Source of the DNA: Arcuatula senhousia
Lineage: Eukaryota; Mollusca; Bivalvia; Mytilida; Mytilidae
Direction of reading: 5' to 3'
DNA length: 64,000 nt
Assembly: GCA_963971305.1 (NCBI GenBank)
Contig: CAXARO010001068.1
Coordinates: forward strand, 27,383 to 91,382
Shown here: in pieces, positions 1 through 11,700 of the stretch
Position numbering within the stretch: position 1 is the first letter of the stretch
Layout: each line of letters opens with the position of its first letter
Position numbers and translations under genes: made by a program
The notes under the pieces: generated by a model
The model's database searches: none
What the model was told of the DNA's origin: nothing
The model's input: only the letters and a program-made list of their open reading frames with translations

Positions 1-2719
1 CATGAGTTACCAATTTTGTGGTTTACATGGTAGAAAGTCAGCAGAGAAAAAAGGGAAGGCAACATAGTCTTGGTTTATCTTGATTTCTTCTAATCAATGA
101 AAATTTAAAATTCCAATGAAATATCTTTTTCAATGAAACCACATAAAAACAAATGAATTCACTATTGATAAAATCAGAATCAAAGCAAAGTCAATATTTT
201 TCTTCAGAGAAAATTACACCACTGCCACTATTACATTTATAGCACCAATAAAACATTTGTTTTTCATTAATAGTATAAGTGGTATAATGTGACAAATCTT
301 ATGTAAATTTGTGTTACTTATGCTTAATGTGCAGTGTGCCAAACATTGAGCAGTGGAAATAAATGAAAATAAAGGTGTGCCAGTTAAAAAAATCAACTTA
401 GTTTATCCTTAACACAATCTTGTCTTGATTAAATCTAATTTCTGGTGGTTCAATTCATGTTATAGCCAAATAATATAGCATCATAAAATAAAACCTCTAT
501 GCACAAAACAAAAAAGCTTTCTTATTAGACTTCAATGAATTAAACTAATGCTTGGTAAGGATTGGTTTCTACTCTAACAATTACTCTAGTTATACCCCCT
601 TCACATATTTGAGAATTACTTAACAACTCATATTCGATCCAAAAGGCTTGCAATTAACTCTTAATAACTCGTTAACAAAAATTGCCAACTCACATGAAAT
701 CATGGAGACTTGTTTAATTTTTGTGAGTTGAAAAATCAACTCCTTTCTATTTTGCAAAGAACTCACAGAGGATCCTGTTTACAAGCTGTGTGTGGGTTAC
801 TTACAATTTCCTATCCAGTATAGCATTTAAAACTTAAAGCCATCATAAAGACACTGTAAAATGCTTTTAAACACTACACTTCAAAATAAAAAGCCTTAAC
901 AGGAACGCATAAAATTTCCACACATCTAAAGAAATTATGAAAGTTTTTAATAAGTTTGTAAAAGGATCACGAATAATCTCCTATGCACTTGTAAAACTTT
1001 AAATTTTGAAAATTGAAATAACTCATACAAGAATTTTTTATATGTGAATGGGGTATAAGAGGACAAAACAGTCTGGCCAAACTAAAGTTCTGGAGTAATT
1101 TAAAAGAGATATTATACTGAAGAAAATAATTGACACAATGAGTTAAAGAAGAACTGATTATCTAATTCAATGACTAGATAGTGTAAAACGAGGAAATATG
1201 GTCAGTGTAATTTTATCTACAATTATTTAAAATTTTTAATCTACCTGTAATGAAAAGGCTTAACTTAATTACTATCAAACTAATGCTTAAAAGGGGAAAT
1301 AAATGCTGAAGACACTAACATGAATTCAACACATGCATTGAAATAAGTGAGTATTTCTTTTCTTTAGGACAGATTGGAAAAAAATACTGTGAAAGTACTA
1401 TTCTCAGTTACAAACCATTTTTTCATAATATTTTTTGGTTGGAATGAGTAACTTATTAGAGTTTGTGAAACTTGAAATATTCTTGGTGGTCTTTGCAAAA
1501 GGTTTGTTGGATCCAGCTCACATTTCTATAGTACATTTTATAAAATCAGGTATTCAAGCTTAACGCAAATATTTTACTTATCAGGTATGGAAGGGCTGAA
1601 GATTATCATCAACCTTGTTCAAACAAATATAAGTAACTGCTTGTAACTTAAAATCCAAATACATGTTTGTAATCCACAAACCATTACTTTTCCATAAATC
1701 TATGGAAATTATGTCCCCAAAATAAGTACTTTCACAGTAAAAGGAACACAAATGACCTGATTGTCTGTATCTAAACATAGAACAGAGGATACAATATGTA
1801 AACAACAAACTGTAAACTATTTAGATTACTATTACATTCATGCCCTTATCAGCTCTTAAAAAATTCCATTTAAAATAAGGCTTGTTTGCAGAGAAATTTT
1901 AGGGTAAGACAGTATTTAGTGGTGTGAACAACCTGAAGTACAAATAGCATTGTGAAATTGAAACAAAATGTGCTGAATAGTTATGACCTTTTTTGTTTTT
2001 GAAAAAAACAATTCTTATCTTAAATTAAAGGCTTGTTAATCTTAATAAAAACTTATTTCTGAACAGGATACATTTTCTTTAAAATAAGCATTTTCACTTA
2101 AAATTTCCATTAATTAAAAAAATAAAATTTGAGTGAAAAAAATAAAAGTAAAAAAATTGCTTTCGGAATTAAATTAGGAAAAGTGAATATTTAGCCTAAA
2201 TACATATCAAATTATGATAGTGTAAAGTGTTTGTGTTTATGCATCATTCAAATTCAGTGACTGCACATAACATGCAATTGTTGCGAGGAAAAAATACAAT
2301 AAAGTAAATAAAGATATGTAAATATTACAAAGGGACCTCAATATGTACAAAAGAAGCTATAACTAAATAGCAAACAAATAAATATTCAATGTGATATCAT
2401 TATACCATGACATAATCATCTTGAGAAGCCAATGGTAAGGACCTGTAAGGGTTTACACTAATCTGCACCCTTGGCTGAATGGCAGATTTCGTGAAGATGA
2501 GTGATAGCAGTTCCGAACCCCTGACTTATGAAGATGTGACAAAATATAATTATTATTAATCAATTAATGTAAATAATAATTAGTGTTACAGTCTATATCC
2601 TGTAAAATAAATCAAACAACATTTAAAATTTTTTTAACAGTAACAGTTGTATCTGGATTAAGGTGTCATGAGCCATCTTGAGCCAGAAGGTCCTATGCAA
2701 CTAGCTGTATTGGATTTCT
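1..2719. other. 3' flank of TMEM128, no recognisable gene
   Basis: AT-rich sequence beyond the stop codon of the minus-strand TMEM128 gene. It probably includes that gene's 3' UTR. The open frames here are short, low-complexity and show no recognisable domain, and I found no clear transposon ends. Confidence 0.5.
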
Positions 2720-5700
2720 TTAAAAATTTGGTATCATTGCTATGGTAACAACAAACCCCATAAAAAATGTAAACAGCATAAATGGTGTAAAAATACTCCA
2801 AACTGGCCAAAGTCCTACTGTCACACTGAAAACAAAAGAAAAATAAGAAATGATTACACAGGAAATTTTAACAAAAAAATAATTCTTTAAGACATAAGTT
2901 CATACTGTCCATTTTAGCTTTTTCCATTCACTTTTCTGAACTTTTGGTACAAGCATTTTTAGTGATTGCTTACTCCATAAATTAAAATCATTAATTTTAA
3001 GATTATGAAATATTTGTTGAATTAAACACTTGAATAATTTGAAATTTATATAAATATGGGGTTATGTTTCAAATGTTGAAACATTTTAATACTTCGTAAT
3101 TTGTGCATACACAAAATTGTTTTGGCATATTAAACAATAGTAGTGTTTATGATTTTCATTTAGTTTAGGAATTAATTTTGTACTCATACTTCTTAAATGG
3201 AATTATAACAATTGATATCTGATGTCCTAAACAATAATTCAACACAATTTTCTACAAATATCTAATTTATATCCCAACATACAAAAGAAGTAATCTACAA
3301 TGTACATGTCTACCTACCATACGCCACCCATAATAAACGCCCCAGTAGCCACAGGTATCAATGCTGGATAGTTTTTCTCCCAGTCATCTGAACTCATCTT
3401 TTTGATCCAAGATAAATATACAATTAAAAACCCTGCAATTCCTATGTTTATAAGGATCATGATAAACCCAACATTAAACCATAACCTGAAAGAAAATATA
3501 TCATATTCATAACTAGAATACTGACAAAATCAGAAAGGGTCCTGCAGCAAAAAATCTAAGTGTTTTCAAAATCATACGAACTTTGATTATAACGGTAAAC
3601 CACTAAGGCATGCTCCATGGAATGTGTATGAAACTTCAGAGCTCTATTGTTAATAGCATTTGAGTTTTATTGTTAAAAAATTCCAATTCTCAAAATCTGT
3701 TATTTTCCATCAAAAATGAAGTTTTTTTCCAAAAACATTATACAGATTTGCACAAAATTTTAATATGCAAATCATGACATGCTACTTAGCAGCTGTACAA
3801 AATTGCAGAACTGTATTGTTAATAGTTTTAGAGTTTTAGTGTTCACAAAGTTCTATTCTCAAAATCTGTGATTTTAGATAAAAAATGAAGTTTTTTCCAA
3901 AAAATATTTCATATTTTAGCATGAAATTCTAATATGCAAATTATGACATGCTACTAAGGAGCTGTACAAAATTTGAGAACTGTGTTGTTAATAGTTTTTG
4001 AGTTTTAGTGTTCACAAGAATTGTTGACAGATGGACAGACGGACAAAGTGAAAACTATAGGGCGTCCGCATCTTTGATGCGGGGCCCTAATATAGCAAGC
4101 GAATATGTATACTAAGACTTTGACAGACAGCTGCAAAAATTTGTTCAAATTATTTTTGTTGCAATTATGTTGCCCTTGTTCTGACTAATAAGTGTACAAA
4201 GTTTCATGAAAATCTGACAGTTTCAAAGATATCAGTTTAAACACAAAATAAAATCTGAGGTTGAACAGACTACCCATAGTGAAAATATATGACCTGCAAC
4301 TTTGTGGGAAGAAGACTATAGCTTCACTAATTTAAACATTTTGACCTTATATTTTGGGTGTGATGAAATTAATAAACAGGAAGCAGGTAAGCACCAGACC
4401 TAAAATCAAATTCCACAATATTGGACCCCATGCTGACTACCAAATACCAAGTGACTGTTATTAGTAGAAATTCCATCCCCCCTCCCAATGACAACTCGAC
4501 TTATTTCCACGATTATTAATTTGTGAATTATAGCTTTTACAAGGCCATTGAGTAATTACTGTAGAAGCAGAAATATTCGTGGGGGATTTAATTTCGTTTA
4601 TTTTGTGGATAAGAGAAATCCACGATATTATATCCCCACGAATTTAAAATATTTAGTTAAAGAGTGTATTTCAAAATTAAAAATCCACGAATATTTGTCC
4701 TCACTAATTCAGTATTTTGCTCTTAACCACAAAATTTTATCCCCACGAAAATAAATGTTTATACAGTAAATTTCTAACATTAAGGGAAATCAAGCCTCGC
4801 TATTGAGAATTTAGTTGTAGAAGGTTTTCTGTAATGTAGAAAGGTAAACAATTGCAAAAGGTAGATCATGAATTGCATGTGCATTTATGCTTAAAACAGA
4901 ATTTCCTTTTTCACAACTAGCTGAGTTTTAATAAATTGGGTGAAAATTGATGAAACAAGAATATGTCCAAAAGACATAATGCCCTATCTCGCAACATTTA
5001 TTTTTTTCCGCAATCACTAAAGCATCAATATGGTAGCTAAGGCACTTGTCAGTCAAAAGGAATGGACTTTAACCATTCTTCTATAAGTGGTCATTCATGC
5101 GCAAAATATAGGTCACAGCCAGCATCCGATGCATGCATTGTGCTTAGCATCACTAGGTGCACCTACCATACCAATATGGTTGCTATGGCACTTGTCAGTC
5201 AGAAGGAATGGACTTTAACCATTCTTCTTTAAAGATGTCATCCATGCGAAAAATATAGGTCACATCCAGCATCCGAAGCATGCATTGTGCTTAGCATCAC
5301 TAGGTGCACATACCATACCAATATGGTTGCTATGGCACTTGTCAGTCAGAAGGAATGGACTTTAACCATTCTTCTTTAAAGAGGTCATCCATGCGAAAAA
5401 TATAGGTCACATCCAGCATCCGAAGCATACATTGTGCTTAACATCACTAGGTGCACATACCATACCAATATGGTTGATGTGACACTTGTCAGTAAGCAGG
5501 AATAGACTTTAACCATTTTTCTGTGTGTGGTCATTCATGCAGAAAATATAGGTCACATCCAGCATCTAAAGCATGCATTAATTAATTGTGCTTAACATCA
5601 CAAGATGCACCTACCATACCAATACGATTGATGTGGCATTTGCCAGTAAGTGGGAATTGGGAAATATCGGGATTTAGGACGGACGGACGATCGGACCCGA

Positions 5701-8700
5701 ACACTTTATGCCCCTCTACGTTAGTAGATGGGACAAAATAAAAACCTGCAACTACATATATATATATCTTAAGAATTTCTACCTGTTAACTCTGGAATCA
5801 AATCTGACTGCATTATAGAAATCTGTGTAGTAGAACAATGCAATAGATCCAATGAACCACAATATATTCTGTATACTGTAGGGGTAGTCTTTACTTCTGT
5901 ATTTCTCAAATTTCTGTTCAAACTTTTGTCTTGTTTTATCATCCATATTTTCACTTAAAGTCAATTTTTCTTTCCTTTTACTATCTACTGCATCTGGAGA
6001 AAAAAAAAAAACATCACAAATTCTGACATATAAGACCCTGTTTAAACAATGAAAAAAAATAAAATACTTTGATCTTTTTTTAATCGATTCTAAAAAGACT
6101 AGTTTGCCTTTACACACATTTATGAAATAACCCGAATAATAGGTTGTTGTATTTCACTCCTTGCAGTCGCTCATTACCCTACAAGAAAGATCTATTAAAA
6201 AAAGATCTATCTTTTTAAGTCTAGGTTTGAAGCAGGACTTTTTAAGTCCGGTTCTTTTTGAATCGATTCAAATAAAGATCAATCTTTCCTGTTTACACGT
6301 ACAAAAAGATCGATCTTTTTTGCATCGATTTAAATAAGATAGATCTTTCCGTCTAGTGTAAACAGGGTCTAATATGATTAAGAAATAAACAATGGCCGCC
6401 CGTAGTTTATTGGAGATTTTAACATGGATTGCCATTGTTTCCATTATTATTTTACCCTGTGTGGAGCGCAGCGGAGGGAGGGGTAAAATAAACGAAAACA
6501 ATGGATACCCATGTTAAAATCGACAATAAACCACGGGCGGGCATGGATTATTTCTATTCTAATGTGCAATTTTTGTGTTTTTTCGTTGACCTATAGTGAA
6601 AGACAAAATGTTTGCCATTTTTGTTGTTTTTGTGCACAAAATATATTATGACGTCATTGGTTTTAGCGTTAAAGTAACTGTGACGTCGACCCAGTGTTTA
6701 TTGGAAATTTACACACGACTTGTTGTCATGGTTTCCTTTGTTAATGGGTGTGGTCCATATTAGAATTGTTTTTCTTGTACATGTATTAAGTACATGTAAG
6801 GTACACATTGCAAATCTCTCTTGCAAATAAGAACCATACTAAATATAAGGCTTGTCAAAATTCTAGCAATTGAAACAAGAGGCTCCCAGGAGCCTGAATC
6901 GCTCACCTGGTCTTGATGTCAATCCTATAAAGACTTTTGTAGAGCTAAATATTAAGCTAAACATTTAAGCAAGCAACAGCTTTTATCTACAAATGTATTT
7001 ACTATAGTTTTCATTCCATAGGCCAAAAGCATGAAAAACCTTATTTTAGGGACTGCAACCTCTATAAGGGATCGTCTGACAACTTTGACCCTATTGAGAC
7101 TTTTGTAGAGCTGAATGACCTGAACATTAAAGCAAGCAACAGTTTTTCTATATCTGCTATAGTTTTTATTCTATAGGTCAAAAGCATGAAACAAGAGGTT
7201 TCCAAGAGCCTCAATTGCTCACCTGAACTACACAGATACATATATTTTGTAGATATTATTGTGCTTAACCATATGCGATTTAAATTTCTGAAATATCTTA
7301 TTAAGTTTTCAAGATATAGGGCTTAATAAGTGCAAAAATTACGAAAAAGGTCAATAACTCCCACCTCAGCAGTAGGATCTTTTTTAAAATTTCAGGACAG
7401 GAAGATCTTAATATATTCTTGCACAATATTGATATCTGAAACCATTTTTGAGTAATTAGCAAAAACCTGCAATTTACCCCTCTGTTCTATTTTTAGCCAT
7501 GGCAGCCATGTTTTTTTTGACAAATCAAAAATCTGAACAATAGAGTTGTAGCAGATATCCTATTTAACAAGTGTGCCAAGTTAAAATGCAGTTGGTTTTA
7601 CGGTGTCAGATAAGTTAATCTTTGAAATTCATGGGAAAAGTACTGAAAAATGGTAAATTTTGTTGCTTATAGGGCAATAACTTCTAAAAGAAATGGTCCT
7701 ACAGCTTTGACTGTTTTACATGAAATGTAGATCTTGATGTTCTTAATCATATGCAATTTGAATTTTTGAAATATCTTGTATATTTTCAAGATATAGGGAT
7801 AAATAAGTGAAAAATTTGAAGAAAAAAAAACAGAAAAAGGGCAATAACTCCTACATCGATTGTTGGATCTTCTCGAAAATTTCAGAGCAGGTAGATCTTG
7901 AGGTGCTGATCACTTTTGATTTTGCTCAATTCTGATATCTGTAACCATTTTTGAGTTATTAGCAAAAAACTGCAATTTACCCCTATGTTCTACTTTATGC
8001 CATGGTGGCCATATTTTTTTACAAAGCAAAAATCCAGACGACAGAATTGTAGCAGATATGCTATTGATCTTACGTGCCAAGTTTAAATGCAGTTGGTCTT
8101 ATGGTGTCAGACAAGTTAATCTTTGAAATTCAGGGAAAAAGTAATGGAAAATGGTAAATTTTGACGCTTTGAGGGCCATTACTCCTAAAAGAAACGGTTC
8201 TACATCTTTGACCAAATTACATGAAATGTAGATCTTGATGTTTTTAATCATATGCAATTTAAATTTTTGAAATATCTTGTATAGTTTTCAAAATATAGGG
8301 CTAAATAAGTAAACAAGAGGCTCCCAGGAGCCTGAATCGCTCACCTGAACTACACAGATACATATGTTTTGTAGATATTATTGTGCTTAACCATATGCGA
8401 TTTAAATTTCTGAAATAACTTGGTTAGTTTTCAAGTCATTGGGCTTAATAAGTGCAAAATTATCAGAAAAAAGGGCAATAACTCCCACATCAGCAGTCAG
8501 ATCTTTTCCAAAATTTCAGGACAGGTACTTAATATGCTGATCACTTTTGATTCTTGCACAATTTTGATATCTGAAACCATTTTTGAGTTATTAGCAAAAA
8601 AATGAAATTTACGCCCTATGTTCTATTTTTAGCCATGGCAGCCATGTTTTTTACGAATCAAAAATATGAACTATAGAGTTGTAGCATATAAGCTATTCAA

Positions 8701-11700
8701 CAAGTGTGCCATCTTAAGATGCAGTTGGTCTAACGGTGTCAGACAAGTTAATCTTTGAAATTCAGGGAAAAAGTAATGAAAAATGGTAAATTTTGTTGTT
8801 TTGAGGACATCAACTCCTAATAGAAATGGTCCTACAGCTTTGACCTAGATACATGAAATGTAGATCTTGATGTTCTTGATCATATGCAATTTAAATTTTT
8901 GAAATATCTTGTATAGTTTTCAAGATATATGGCTAAATAAGTGAAAAAAATTGAAAAAAATCCAGAAAAAGAGCAATAACTCCTATATCAATCGTTGGAT
9001 CTTCTTGAAACTTTCAGAGCAGGTAGATCTTGAGATGCTGATCACTTTTGGTTCAATCAGAGTTTTGATATCTGTAACCATTTTTGAGTTATTAGCAAAA
9101 AACTGCAATTAACCCCTATGTTCTATTTTTAGCCATGGCGGCCATATTTTTTGACGAATCAAAACTCTGAATGATATACTTGTAGCAGGTGAGCTAAAAA
9201 TTTGGAAAAAATCCAGAAAAAGGGCAATAACTCCTACATCGGTTGTTTCTGAGCAGATAGATCTTACAGTACTGATCACTTTTATGTAAGCCAGATATTG
9301 ATATCTGTTACTCTTTTTGAGTGATTAGCAAAAAACTGCAACTTTCCTCTTTGTTCTATTTTTAGCTACAGGGGCCATGTCTTTCGACAAATGAAAAATC
9401 CAAACGATACTTTTGTATCAATAATGTTAATAAACAACTGTGCCAAGTTTGGTTGAAGTTGGATGTATGGTGTCAGACAAGTTAAGCTTTGAAAAAGTGA
9501 GCTAAAAACATTATTTTTGGGGCTATAACCAAAACATTATTTTAGGGGCTATAACCCTTATATAGGGTCATCTGAAATCTTCAACCCTTTGGATACTTTT
9601 GTAGAGCTAAATGAGCTGAACATTTAAGCAAGCAACAGCTTCTCTCTACATGCTATAGTTTTCATTCCATAGGCCAAAAACATGAAACAAGAGGCTCCCA
9701 GGAGCCTGAATCGCTCACCTTAACTACACAGATACATTTTGTAGATATTATTGTGCATAACCATATGCGAATTCAATTTCTGAAATATCTTGGTTAGTTT
9801 TCAAGATATTGGGCTTAATAAGTGCAAAATTTGGCAAAAATTGTGAAAAGGGCAATAACTCCCACATCAGCAGTCAGATCTTTTCCGAAATTTCAGCACA
9901 GGTAGATCTTAATATGCTGATCACTTTTTGATACTTGCACAATTTTAATATCTGAAACCATTTTTGAGTTATTAGCAAAAAATATGAAATTTACCCCTAT
10001 GTTCTATTTTTAGCCATGGCAGCCATATTTTTTGACAAATCAAAAATCTGAACAAAGAATTGTAGCATTTATGCTATTAAACAACTGCACCAAGTTTGGT
10101 TGAAGTTTGATATATCGTGTCAGACAAATTAATCTTTGAAATTCAGGGGAAAAGAAATGAAATATTGTAAATTTTGACGCTTTAAGGGCCATAACTCCTT
10201 AAAAAAATGGTTCCACAGCTTTGACCTAATTACATGAAATGTAGATCTTAATGTGCTTAATAATCATATGCAATTTGAATAATTGAAATATCTTGTATAG
10301 TTTTTAAGATATAGGGCTAAAAAAGTGCAAAATTTTGAAAAAATCCAGAAAAAGGGCAATAACTCCTACATCGGTTGTTGGATCTTCTTGAAAATTTCAG
10401 GGCAGGTAGATCTTGAGGTGCTGATCACTTTTACCCTGCCAGAATTTTGATATCTGTCACCGTTTTTGAGTTATTTGCAAAAAACTGTATTTGACCCCCC
10501 TGTTCTATTTTTAGTAACAGTGGCCATGTTTTTTGACGTATCGAAAATCCGAACGAAAACTTTTTGCACAATACCCTAAGGAACAACCATATCAAGTTTG
10601 GCTGCATTTGACCAAGCAGTTTCAGAGAAGAAGATGTTTGAAAAAAGCTAACGGACGACAGATGACGGACAGACGCAAAGAAATGGCAATAGCTCACCTG
10701 ACCCGAACCTTCGGGTCAGGTGAGCTAAAAATGTTACTTTTGGGGCTGTAACCCCTATAAGGGGTCATCTGACAACTTCGACCCTATGAAGACTTTTGTA
10801 GAGGTACATGAGCTGAACATTTAAGCAAGCAACAGCTTTTCTCTATCTGCAATAGTTTTCATACTATAGGGCAAAAACATGAAAAAATGTTACTTTTCAC
10901 CTTTAAGGGGCCCTAACCCCTATAAGGAGTCATCTGACATCTTCGACCAAATGGAGTATTTTTAAGAACTTTTGATCCTGAAGCAGCAGGGTGGCATCAG
11001 ATTTCATCTATCTCTTATACTTTTTGAATTACAAGCCAAAAACAGTAGTCATACCCCCCGGTCTATTTTTAGCCACAGCAGCCATGTTTTTTTATGAATA
11101 AACAAGCATTCTGAGAGTATTGCAAAACAATACTTAGTCCCCTACCGGCCTCATATTTCAGTCACTGGTAACAATTTGTCAAACAAATGAATACCTAAAC
11201 TTGATCAGTTTATTATCTACAGGGAACAATAAAAAAAGTTTAGAAAAGAAAAATGCAATAGATTTTCAAAGTTCAAAGGGCCATATCTCCCAAAAAAATT
11301 TGTGGACCGGCACGAAACTCAAACTTGATTTGTAACTCATCAGGGTTAACTCACATACCAAAAATCAGTTCATTATCTATAAGCGTTTAGAAAAAAAGTG
11401 AGGAAAACTGAAAATTTAGTGAATTTTCAAAGTTCAAAGGGCCATAACTCCCATAAGAATTTATTGATCAGCACGAAACTCAAACTTGATCTGTAACTAA
11501 TCAAGGTAAACTCACATACCAAAAATCAGTTCATTATCTATAAGCGTTTAGAAAAAAAGTGCGGAAAACTGAAATTTTAGTGAATTTTCAAAGTTCAAAG
11601 GGCCATAACTCCCATAAGAAATTGTGGACCGGCACGAAACTCAAACTTGATCTGTAACTCATCAAGGTTAACTCACATACCAAAAATCAGCTCATTATCT

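Noticed and set aside
1581..1808. 75-aa minus-strand frame as a gene.
   Set aside because: Low-complexity composition, no motif, typical of chance frames in AT-rich DNA.
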